The notes beneath the pieces were generated by a model, which was not told the DNA's origin, made no database searches, and saw only the letters and a program-made list of their open reading frames with translations. This document shows, piece by piece, positions 16,400-23,785 of a stretch of DNA of 35,825 nucleotides. Origin of the DNA: JAWUVP01 sp034112285 (lineage in GTDB: Bacteria > Pseudomonadota > Gammaproteobacteria > JABDGN01); NCBI GenBank assembly GCA_034112285.1, contig JAWUVP010000009.1, positions 1 to 35,825 on the forward strand, written 5' to 3'. Both the position numbers and the translations under genes were made by a program. Positions within the stretch are counted from its first letter, which is position 1; each line of letters begins with the position of its first letter.

Positions 16400-17277
16400 A
16401 GTTTTTCACCCCAGCGTAATTTTCCGCGTAAGGTTTGAAAGTAGTTGTAGCCGGCGGGGTGCAATAAGCGCAGGCTTAAATCGCTCTTATCTATATGTAT
16501 GTGTCCACCCGGTGGAATAGAGATAGGGGCGTTGCCATCACAGCTGACGCGTGGCTTGGCCTCTTGCTCATTATCTATAGTGATTTTAACGCGGTTATCG
16601 GCGTTAATGAGAATAGGGCGCATGCTGAGCGTGTGCGGAAACATGGGCACCATAACAATGGCATTTAAATCGGGTTTGATGATGGGGCCGCCGGCTGAGA
16701 GCGCGTAGGCTGTGGAGCCCGTTGGAGTGGCAACAATTAGGCCGTCGGAGCGTTGGTGGCAGACAAATTCATGGTTAACGCGAATATCAAATTGGATCAT
16801 TTGCGCTGCGGCTTCACCAGGTAGCAAGACGACCTCATTTAGGGCTAATCCTTCGGCGACGGTTTCACCGCCTTCATGGACGCGCATATGCAAGAAGAAG
16901 CGTTCTTCTTCGGTGTAGTTACCTTCTAGCACGTCAATAATTTTGCTGGGCACATCGCTGGGGTTGATGTCGGTCAAAAAGCCTAGCGTGCCACGGTTGA
17001 TGCCCAGCACCGGGGTGTTGTATTTGGCGGCGGCTTTGGCAGCATTGAGCAAGCTGCCGTCACCGCCGATAACGATGATTAAGTCTTGCTCGGCACCAAG
17101 TTGTTCATAATCAATGGTTTGCACATCGCTATTGGGAATTAATTGTGCGGAATGTTCTTCAACCACGAGTTCAAAGTCTTCTTGGCGTAAAAGGTCCACC
17201 AAACTTTGTAAGGTTTCAACTAACCCTGGGCGATTTTGCCGGGCGATTAAGGCGATGCGTTTAAATTGGCTATTCAT
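16393..17277 (-). CDS. nadK: NAD kinase
   Basis: 294 residues. It phosphorylates NAD to NADP in the cytoplasm. Family motifs: GGDGSLLNAAK with the catalytic GGDG, GINRGTLGFLTD, the conserved TPTGSTAYALSAGGPI, and a C-terminal SCDGNAPISIPPG strand region. Length agrees with gammaproteobacterial NadK. It is followed by recN with a seven-base overlap and is divergent from grpE, the arrangement common in gammaproteobacteria. Confidence 0.96.
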   Translation of the reverse strand: MNSQFKRIALIARQNRPGLVETLQSLVDLLRQEDFELVVEEHSAQLIPNSDVQTIDYEQLGAEQDLIIVIGGDGSLLNAAKAAAKYNTPVLGINRGTLGFLTDINPSDVPSKIIDVLEGNYTEEERFFLHMRVHEGGETVAEGLALNEVVLLPGEAAAQMIQFDIRVNHEFVCHQRSDGLIVATPTGSTAYALSAGGPIIKPDLNAIVMVPMFPHTLSMRPILINADNRVKITIDNEQEAKPRVSCDGNAPISIPPGGHIHIDKSDLSLRLLHPAGYNYFQTLRGKLRWGEKLC

Positions 17278-17341
17278 AGGTTAGAGTGTAGCATCGCTTA
17301 GGATTATTAACAAAAAAATGCAGAAATTTTGTGTTTTGGCT

Positions 17342-17369
17342 CTTGAAATTTTGCGAACCGTCCGCAAAT
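17342..17369 (+). promoter_or_regulatory. Probable sigma32 heat-shock promoter of grpE
   Basis: CTTGAAA at 17342-17348 matches the sigma32 -35 element. After 13 bases comes CCGCAAAT, a partial match to the CCCCATnT -10. It lies about 42 bases before the grpE start. The -35 is convincing and the -10 weaker. Confidence 0.6.
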
Positions 17370-17410
17370 GTATGACTTCAAGATAAACACCTAATGAGGT
17401 AGCCACTACA

Positions 17411-17986
17411 ATGAGTGACAAAACGAATAACCCGTATGAAGAAATGCTAGAAGATGACGTTATTGAATCCGCTGCGTCTAGCGATGCCGTGAATGAAGAT
17501 GAGACGCGTTTAGCCGATTTAACCCCCGAAGAACTGGCGGTTGAATGTGAGCAAGCTCAAGCCAAAGCTGATGAAATGCAAGATAAGTTCATGCGCGTGC
17601 AAGCTGAGATGGAAAATCTACGCCGCCGTAGCGAGCGCGATGTGAGCGCTGCGCACAAATTTGGTAGTGAGAAGCTGATTAAGCAGTTATTGCCTGCTAT
17701 TGATAGCCTAGAACGTGGTTTAGAGCTTGAAGTCAGCGATGAAGCCGGTAAAGGCATGCATGATGGTATGGAAATGACCATGAGCATGCTACTTGAAGCC
17801 CTAGAAAAACATGGCGTTAAGAAGGTTAACCCAGAGGGTGAGCCGTTTAGCCCAGATGACATGGAAGCCATTTCAATGCAGCCTTCGGACAAGGTTGATG
17901 CGAATACCGTTTTGCAAGTTGTGCAAGTGGGCTATACCTTGAACGGACGCTTAGTGCGACCCGCCATGGTCATAGTGTCACAGTAA
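17411..17986 (+). CDS. grpE: Nucleotide exchange factor GrpE
   Basis: 191 residues. It promotes ADP release from DnaK. The acidic N-terminus is followed by a long helix (about residues 45-95, containing MENLRRRSERDVSAAHKFG) and the family's C-terminal beta domain, with a VNPEGEPFSPDDMEAISM segment and the ending VGYTLNGRLVRPAMVIVS. Length is usual. GAGGT lies ten bases before the start. It is first in the grpE-dnaK-dnaJ cluster and divergent from nadK. Confidence 0.97.
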   Translation: MSDKTNNPYEEMLEDDVIESAASSDAVNEDETRLADLTPEELAVECEQAQAKADEMQDKFMRVQAEMENLRRRSERDVSAAHKFGSEKLIKQLLPAIDSLERGLELEVSDEAGKGMHDGMEMTMSMLLEALEKHGVKKVNPEGEPFSPDDMEAISMQPSDKVDANTVLQVVQVGYTLNGRLVRPAMVIVSQ

Positions 17987-18019
17987 ATTAAAGTCTCCCT
18001 TCTTTTCAATGAAGGACGT

Positions 18020-18047
18020 CTTGAAAAATAAACGCTATGCCCCATAT
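18020..18047 (+). promoter_or_regulatory. Sigma32 heat-shock promoter of dnaK
   Basis: CTTGAAA (18020-18026), 13 bases, then CCCCATAT (18040-18047): an essentially perfect sigma32 promoter, about 50 bases before the dnaK start. It gives dnaK its own heat-inducible transcription inside the grpE-dnaK gap. Confidence 0.85.
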
Positions 18048-18060
18048 AACAGGGCATAGC
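18034..18060 (+). promoter_or_regulatory. Perfect 9-9-9 palindrome over the dnaK -10 and start region
   Basis: GCTATGCCC (18034-18042), nine bases, then GGGCATAGC (18052-18060), perfectly complementary. It overlaps the -10 element and the expected transcription start. The spacing is that of CIRCE, the HrcA operator (9-bp arms, 9-bp spacer), but the sequence is not the CIRCE consensus. It could be a repressor site or an RNA hairpin at the 5' end of the message. No T-run follows, so it is not a terminator. Confidence 0.6.
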
Positions 18061-18097
18061 AACAGAATTTAACGAATAACCTCTTGGAGATAAAAAA

Positions 18098-20017
18098 ATG
18101 GGTAAAATTATAGGTATTGACTTAGGAACAACTAATTCATGTGTAGCAGTGATGGAAGGTGGAAAACCTAAGGTCATTGAAAACGCAGAAGGTCACCGCA
18201 CCACGCCATCATTTGTGGCTTATAAAGACGGTGAAGTATTAGTAGGCGAGCCTGCTAAGCGCCAAGCGGTGACTAACCCTCAAAACACTCTATATGCTGT
18301 TAAGCGTTTGATTGGCCGTAAGTTTGCCGATGACGTAGTGCAACGTGACATTTCAATTGTGCCTTATAACATTGTTAAAGCCGACAATGGCGATGCATGG
18401 GTAGGCGCTAACGACGAAGAGCTTGCACCACCACAAGTGTCTGCGCAAGTGTTACGCAAAATGAAAAAAACAGCCGAAGAATATTTAGGTGAAGAAGTAA
18501 CTGAGGCCGTTATTACGGTGCCGGCTTATTTCAACGATTCACAACGCCAAGCCACGAAAGATGCCGGTAAAATTGCCGGTCTAGACGTAAAACGTATTAT
18601 CAACGAGCCAACTGCCGCAGCCTTAGCTTATGGCATGGACAAGAAACAAGGTGATTCAGTCATCGCTGTTTACGATATGGGTGGCGGTACGTTTGATATT
18701 TCTATCATTGAAATTGCTGTGGTTGACGGTGAGCATCAATTTGAAGTGTTAGCCACTAATGGTGATACTTTCTTAGGCGGTGAAGATTTTGACTTACACC
18801 TTATTAACTACTTAGCTGACGAATTCAAAAAAGACAGTGGCGTCGATATTCATAATGACCCATTAGCGTTACAACGTTTACGTGAAGCGGCTGAAAAAGC
18901 GAAGATTGAGTTATCTTCAACACAGCAAACTGATGTGAACTTACCGTATATTACTGCTGATGCAAACGGTCCTAAGCATTTAAACATTAAGCTTACTCGC
19001 GCTAAATTAGAGTCATTGGTTGAAAAATTAATCAAGCAATCACTTAAGCCTTGCGAAATAGCGTTGAAAGATGCGGATTTAAAAGCCTCTGATATTAAAG
19101 ATGTTATCTTGGTGGGTGGTCAAACCCGTATGCCTAAGATTCAAGAAGAAGTTGAAAAATTCTTTGGTAAAGCACCGCGTAAAGACGTAAACCCTGATGA
19201 AGCGGTTGCCGTGGGTGCTGCTATTCAAGCAGCCGTGTTATCCGGTGATGTTAAAGACGTCTTATTATTAGACGTTACGCCTTTATCACTCGGTATTGAA
19301 ACCATGGGTGGGGTGATGACTAAGCTTATCGAAAAAAATACCACTATCCCAACTAAAGCTTCACAAGTGTTCTCAACGGCGGATGATAATCAGCCAGCGG
19401 TGACGGTGCATGTTTTACAAGGTGAGCGTGACCAAGCTTCGGGTAATAAATCATTAGGTAAATTTGATTTAGCGGACATTCCACCTGCGGCACGTGGTAC
19501 ACCACAAATTGAAGTGACGTTTGATATTGATGCTAATGGTATCTTGAATGTATCAGCTAAAGATAAGGCTACGGGCAAAGAGCAATCGATTGTTATTAAA
19601 GCGTCTAGTGGTTTATCTGACGATGAAATTAACAACATGGTTCAAGATGCTGAAGCGCATGCCGACGATGATGCCAAATTTAAAGAAATGGTTGAAATAC
19701 GTAACCAGGCTGACCACATGATTCACAGCACTGAAAAATCATTAGGTGAAGCCGGTGATGATTTTAATGCTGATGATAAAGCTAAAATTGAAACAGCCAT
19801 TGCTGATTTGAAAGAAGCGGTTAAAGGCACAGAGAAAGAAGCAATTGAAGCGAAAACAAAAGCTTTGGCTGAAGCTTCTGCACCCTTGATGGCTGCGGCC
19901 ACGTCTAAAGGCGAAGCACCTGCCGGTGAAGAACCTGAAGAGGCTAAAAAGGATGATGATGGTGTTGTAGATGCTGAATTTGAAGAAATTCCAGACGATA
20001 ACGAGAAAAAAGCGTAA
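18098..20017 (+). CDS. dnaK: Chaperone DnaK (Hsp70)
   Basis: 639 residues, standard length. It is an ATP-dependent chaperone. The N-terminus GIDLGTTNSCVAVMEG is the phosphate-1 signature; AVYDMGGGTFDISI is the second, with Met in place of the common Leu; VILVGGQTRMPKIQ is the third. The substrate-binding domain contains LLLDVTPLSLGIETMGG, and the tail ends with an acidic EEIPDDNEKKA. GGAGA lies seven bases before the ATG. It has its own heat-shock promoter and is followed by a hairpin before dnaJ. Confidence 0.98.
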   Translation: MGKIIGIDLGTTNSCVAVMEGGKPKVIENAEGHRTTPSFVAYKDGEVLVGEPAKRQAVTNPQNTLYAVKRLIGRKFADDVVQRDISIVPYNIVKADNGDAWVGANDEELAPPQVSAQVLRKMKKTAEEYLGEEVTEAVITVPAYFNDSQRQATKDAGKIAGLDVKRIINEPTAAALAYGMDKKQGDSVIAVYDMGGGTFDISIIEIAVVDGEHQFEVLATNGDTFLGGEDFDLHLINYLADEFKKDSGVDIHNDPLALQRLREAAEKAKIELSSTQQTDVNLPYITADANGPKHLNIKLTRAKLESLVEKLIKQSLKPCEIALKDADLKASDIKDVILVGGQTRMPKIQEEVEKFFGKAPRKDVNPDEAVAVGAAIQAAVLSGDVKDVLLLDVTPLSLGIETMGGVMTKLIEKNTTIPTKASQVFSTADDNQPAVTVHVLQGERDQASGNKSLGKFDLADIPPAARGTPQIEVTFDIDANGILNVSAKDKATGKEQSIVIKASSGLSDDEINNMVQDAEAHADDDAKFKEMVEIRNQADHMIHSTEKSLGEAGDDFNADDKAKIETAIADLKEAVKGTEKEAIEAKTKALAEASAPLMAAATSKGEAPAGEEPEEAKKDDDGVVDAEFEEIPDDNEKKA

Positions 20018-20044
20018 AGCTTATTTAGACATCACGTAAACTGA

Positions 20045-20080
20045 ACCCCTGTTCTTTGTAAAGGAGAATGGGGGTGATTT
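20045..20080 (+). terminator. Hairpin between dnaK and dnaJ (possible terminator or attenuator)
   Basis: ACCCCTGTTCTTT (20045-20057) can pair with GAGAATGGGGGT-containing sequence 20063-20075 through about 13 pairs including four G-U, with a five-base loop. The T-run after it is short (gattt). It may reduce, rather than stop, read-through into dnaJ. Confidence 0.45.
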
Positions 20081-20130
20081 AATTATAGAAAGCAAAAGCT
20101 TCTAATCACTCAAAATAGACGAAAACCACC

Positions 20131-21237
20131 ATGCAACAAAGAGACTATTACGAAGTATTGGGCGTTAGTAAAAGCGCGACGAAGGCAGACATTAAAAAAT
20201 CTTTTCGCAAACTGGCGATGAAACATCACCCCGATCGTAATCCCGATTGCCCAGACTCAGAAGAAAAGTTCAAAGAGCTTAACGAAGCTTATGACGTGTT
20301 AAAAGATGAGCAAAAACGTCAAAGGTACGATCAGTTCGGACATGACGGCGTGAAGGGACAACAAGGTGGCGGTGGCTTTGGTTCTGGTTCTTCGTTTCAT
20401 GATATTTTTTCCGATTTTTTTGGCGCAGGCCAAGGTGGCGGGCAAAGCCGTGCCGAGCGTGGCTCTGATTTACGCTACAATTTAGATCTCAGCTTAGAAG
20501 AAGCGGTGCGTGGCACCGAAGTGGAAATTGAAATTCCTACTTGGGCTGAGTGCAAAAAATGTGAAGGCAATGGCGCGCGTGATGGCAGTAAGCCAGAAAC
20601 GTGCGGCACGTGCCAAGGTGCAGGCCAAGTACATATGCAGCAAGGCTTTTTTGCTATTCAGCAAACCTGTCCAGCTTGCCAGGGTGCCGGCCAAGTGATT
20701 AAAGATCCTTGCCCGGAATGTCATGGTCAAGGGCGTGTGCGTGAAAACCGCAAGCTGTCGGTTAAAATTCCTTCTGGCATTGATAGTGGCGATCGCATTC
20801 GCCTAACCGGTGAAGGCGAAGCGGGCCATCATGGCGGCCCTGCGGGTGATTTATATGTTCAAATACGCATTAAGCCGCATGCGGTCTTTAAGCGTGAAGA
20901 CAATGATTTATATTGCGATATTCCTGTGTCAGTCACTACCATGATTATGGGCGGTGATATTGAGGTGCCAACGCTTGATGGAAAAGTCTCTTTGAAGGTG
21001 CCAGCGGGCGCACAAAGTGGTAAAATGTTCCGTCTGCGTGGTAAAGGCATCAAAGGCACACGCGGTGGTAGCCAAGGTGATTTGCTTTGCCATGTGCAAG
21101 CAGAAATTCCAGTGAAGCTGACAGCAGAGCAACAAGACCTGGTGAATCAGTTACATGAATCGTTAGAGGCCGGCGGTGATAAACACAGCCCACAAAAACG
21201 TTCTTGGTATGAAAAAGTTAAAACATTTTTTGGGTGA
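20131..21237 (+). CDS. dnaJ: Co-chaperone DnaJ (Hsp40)
   Basis: 368 residues. It delivers substrates to DnaK and stimulates its ATPase. The J domain carries HPD at 33-35; a Gly/Phe-rich linker spans about 73-105; four CxxCxGxG zinc motifs begin at C141, C158, C180 and C194; the C-terminal substrate domains follow. All type-I elements are present and the length is usual. The stop is four bases before greA. No strong ribosome-binding site is visible before the start. Confidence 0.97.
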   Translation: MQQRDYYEVLGVSKSATKADIKKSFRKLAMKHHPDRNPDCPDSEEKFKELNEAYDVLKDEQKRQRYDQFGHDGVKGQQGGGGFGSGSSFHDIFSDFFGAGQGGGQSRAERGSDLRYNLDLSLEEAVRGTEVEIEIPTWAECKKCEGNGARDGSKPETCGTCQGAGQVHMQQGFFAIQQTCPACQGAGQVIKDPCPECHGQGRVRENRKLSVKIPSGIDSGDRIRLTGEGEAGHHGGPAGDLYVQIRIKPHAVFKREDNDLYCDIPVSVTTMIMGGDIEVPTLDGKVSLKVPAGAQSGKMFRLRGKGIKGTRGGSQGDLLCHVQAEIPVKLTAEQQDLVNQLHESLEAGGDKHSPQKRSWYEKVKTFFG

Positions 21238-21241
21238 TACG

Positions 21242-21718
21242 ATGAAAAAATATCCAATGACAATTGAAGGCGAACAGGCCTTAAAAGACGAGTTAGAAAA
21301 CCTAAAACGCGTTGAGCGCCCGGAAGTTATTCAAGCCATTGCCGAAGCACGCGCACACGGTGATTTGAAAGAAAACGCCGAGTATCATGCCGCACGTGAA
21401 AAACAAGGCTTTATTGAAGCCCGCATTGCCGATATTGATGGGCGACTGTCAACGGCGCAAGTGATTGATATTGCCACCTTACCCCAAACCGGTCGGGTTG
21501 TTTTTGGTTGCACGGTGGAGCTCATGAACTTAGACACCGATGCCACGGTTGAATACCGCATCGTCGGCGAAGATGAAGCTAGCGTAAAGCTGGGCAAGAT
21601 TTCTGTCACGTCTCCTATTGCTAAAGCATTAATTGGCAAAGAAGAGGGCGAGTGTGTTGATATTATTACACCTGGCGGCGATGTTTCTTATGAAATTTCC
21701 GAAGTGAAATATATTTAA
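21242..21718 (+). CDS. greA: Transcription elongation factor GreA
   Basis: 158 residues from ATG 21242; the frame is open upstream to 21176 but that part overlaps dnaJ and is not GreA-like. It rescues backtracked RNA polymerase by stimulating transcript cleavage. The N-terminal coiled coil (MTIEGEQALKDELENLK) carries the tip region with acidic residues (HGDLKENAEYHAAREKQ), and the C-terminal FKBP-like domain ends with SYEISEVKYI. It starts four bases after dnaJ; carAB, which lie between dnaJ and greA in many relatives, are absent. Confidence 0.96.
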   Translation: MKKYPMTIEGEQALKDELENLKRVERPEVIQAIAEARAHGDLKENAEYHAAREKQGFIEARIADIDGRLSTAQVIDIATLPQTGRVVFGCTVELMNLDTDATVEYRIVGEDEASVKLGKISVTSPIAKALIGKEEGECVDIITPGGDVSYEISEVKYI

Positions 21719-21913
21719 CGTTTTCAGTTAACTTTCCTTTTTACCACAAAAAAATTCCGACTGAGCTTCATGCTCTATAGTTGCTTGCACTACAATTCTA
21801 TTATTTTTTTATTGAAACACTGCTCCTAAAAAAATATATTTTTTATGTTAAGACCTTTAATTTTCCCTTAATAAAGCTATAGGATAATGAATTAAGTCGC
21901 TTAAAGTGACAAC

Positions 21914-21935
21914 ATAATAATAATAATAATAATAA
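21914..21935 (+). repeat. Trinucleotide tract (ATA)7
   Basis: Seven copies of ATA plus one A, ending 11 bases before the ATG at 21947. It lies in the likely 5' leader or next to the ribosome-binding site (aagaag) of the next gene, where a copy-number change would alter spacing. The 195 bases between greA and this tract are AT-rich with no gene. Confidence 0.85.
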
Positions 21936-21946
21936 GAAGAAAATAT

Positions 21947-22720
21947 ATGAGTTACCGCTCCCTTCCGCACTATAATGTTGCGTATGTCTATAATAAAAAT
22001 TGGTTAGATTATTTTTCACCAGAAATCCAAAAACTCCAAATAAGACTTACCTACCCGGAGTTTTTTTATGGGAGTGAGTTGAATTTGGCATATACTCAGG
22101 CCGAATTAAAAAGACGACCTTCCAGAAAAGAAAAGCCCTCTAAGATACGAGATATGATAATAGCAAGGTATAAGTTTGCGGTTAGCGCCGATGACTCTTA
22201 CTATGCTTCTCTATCAGATTATCTGTACAGGCTTCCTCGCAGATATAGTCTGCATGTGATAGCGCATGGAGTCGAACAAGCCAAAGGTGGCTTGGGTACG
22301 CTGCTTATGATTTGCCTTTCAGGTGAGGTAAGGGTGTCGGCGTTAAGTTGGGGGCCATTACAAGACGGCCCACCTAATATGTCTCCTCTGCGTCATGGGC
22401 CCTATTATATTATTGCTAGCACGCAACGAGGTGTAGAGAAAAATTTGAATACTTCAAAATTACTTGATATGGAACATATTCTAGTTCCCTATCCTGAGAA
22501 CGTCAAAATGTTGAGTGAAAAATTAGATGCTTTAGTTGAAGACAAGTTACTTGGTTTAGAAGCATGTAAGGCCTACAAGGCTAAGTTGATAGATTATAAA
22601 AAATTCGCTGATAAACTTGGTGTTCCGCATAGCATTCAACCACAATTAGAGCGTGGTTATCAGGAACGTGCGCGTCCTGTGCCAAGAACGATGAGCTGTG
22701 GCGCTCAGGGCATACCTTAA
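21947..22720 (+). CDS. Hypothetical protein of unknown family
   Basis: 257 residues. It has no signal peptide or membrane segment. The central part, RRYSLHVIAHGVEQAKGGLG (98-117), followed by TLLMICLSGEVRVSALSW, has a beta-strand-loop look and a conserved-looking HG, but I cannot assign a fold. The region 183-225 is probably helical or coiled-coil, and the tail is rich in Arg and Pro. A trinucleotide repeat lies just before its start. Its last four bases overlap the end of yhbY on the other strand. AT-richer than its neighbours, so probably acquired. Confidence 0.6.
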   Translation: MSYRSLPHYNVAYVYNKNWLDYFSPEIQKLQIRLTYPEFFYGSELNLAYTQAELKRRPSRKEKPSKIRDMIIARYKFAVSADDSYYASLSDYLYRLPRRYSLHVIAHGVEQAKGGLGTLLMICLSGEVRVSALSWGPLQDGPPNMSPLRHGPYYIIASTQRGVEKNLNTSKLLDMEHILVPYPENVKMLSEKLDALVEDKLLGLEACKAYKAKLIDYKKFADKLGVPHSIQPQLERGYQERARPVPRTMSCGAQGIP

Positions 22721-22995
22721 CTTTTCTTATGAACCTTACGCCAAATCGTCACCGTATGTCCCATTGTTTGGACATGCTCTGCACGAGTTTGCAGGCATAT
22801 TTCTGGAATCATCGCTTTAATCGCGTCTCTATCGTGGTCGTTAATTTTTACTTTAATCAGCTCATGCGCTTCTAAAGCGATATCAAGTTCATTGACCACC
22901 GTTTCACTCAGCCCTTTACTGCCAATCATGACCACAGGTTTTAGGTGATGCGCGTCTTGGCGCAAGGTTTTCTTTTTACGGCTAGTTAATACCAT
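22717..22995 (-). CDS. yhbY: YhbY-type RNA-binding protein (CRM domain)
   Basis: 92 residues, the whole being one CRS1-YhbY (CRM) domain: SRKKKTLRQDAHHLKPVVMI, then the GSKGLSETVVNELDIALEAH motif with the GxxG loop, then ELIKVKI and a closing VTIWRK. Members bind 23S rRNA or pre-50S particles and assist ribosome assembly. It is divergent from rlmE, as in other gammaproteobacteria, with about 68 bases between the starts. Confidence 0.93.
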   Translation of the reverse strand: MVLTSRKKKTLRQDAHHLKPVVMIGSKGLSETVVNELDIALEAHELIKVKINDHDRDAIKAMIPEICLQTRAEHVQTMGHTVTIWRKVHKKS

Positions 22996-23063
22996 CGTTT
23001 CTCTCTGTTATCTGTTGCGTCGTAGTGTACAATAGCTATCAATATAAAGCTATAGGAATGAGA

Positions 23064-23681
23064 ATGGCACGGTCAAAATCCAGTGACCGCTGGTTAAAAG
23101 AGCATTTTGCTGATCCATATGTGAAAAAGGCCCATGAAATGGGGTATCGCTCACGGGCAAGCTTTAAACTCTTAGAGATTCAAACTAAAAATAGACTGAT
23201 CAAACCGGGTATGTCAGTGGTCGATTTAGGCGCTGCCCCGGGTGGGTGGTCGCAAGTTGCGGTGAAATTAGTGGGCGACAAAGGTAAAATCTTTGCGCTC
23301 GATATTTTACCCATGGACCCGATTGTGGGGGTTGATTTTATTGAGGGCGATTTTCGTGAAGATGTGGTGTTGCATAAATTGGAATCTTTACTCGATGGTC
23401 AGCAAATTGACCTTGTTATCTCGGACATGGCCCCCAATATAACGGGTACACAGAGTGTTGATTTGCCGCGGGCTATGTACTTGGCTGAGTTGGCCTTGGA
23501 TTTTGTGCAAGAGAATTTGAAGCCCAAGGGCAATTTTTTGGTTAAAGTGTTTCAAGGGGTGGGATTTGAAGAGTATTTGAAAGCTATGCGGGCCTGTTTT
23601 AGCAAGGTGACCACGCGCAAGCCAGATTCGTCGCGCCAGCGTTCAAGAGAAGTCTATTTGGTAGGGTTAAATAAAAAATAA
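23064..23681 (+). CDS. rlmE: 23S rRNA 2'-O-methyltransferase RlmE (FtsJ/RrmJ)
   Basis: 205 residues from ATG 23064, chosen because AGGA lies six bases upstream; ATG 23058 would leave no spacing. It methylates U2552 of 23S rRNA. The SAM-binding motif is VVDLGAAPGGWSQVA; the catalytic K-D-K-E tetrad is represented by RASFKLLEI, VISDMAPN, FLVKVFQG and the E in SREVYLVG. Length fits the family. ftsH follows, the normal order in gammaproteobacteria. Confidence 0.96.
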   Translation: MARSKSSDRWLKEHFADPYVKKAHEMGYRSRASFKLLEIQTKNRLIKPGMSVVDLGAAPGGWSQVAVKLVGDKGKIFALDILPMDPIVGVDFIEGDFREDVVLHKLESLLDGQQIDLVISDMAPNITGTQSVDLPRAMYLAELALDFVQENLKPKGNFLVKVFQGVGFEEYLKAMRACFSKVTTRKPDSSRQRSREVYLVGLNKK

Positions 23682-23785
23682 TCTGCTGATGTTTTGGAAA
23701 TAGTCGATACACTGACATAGAAAACATGTCGATTATCCGCTACAATAGCGCCAATGCGCATTTATGGAAGAGAGAAAAGGTTATC

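Noticed and set aside
18034..18060. A true CIRCE element
   Set aside because: Only the 9-9-9 geometry matches; the arms do not resemble TTAGCACTC/GAGTGCTAA.
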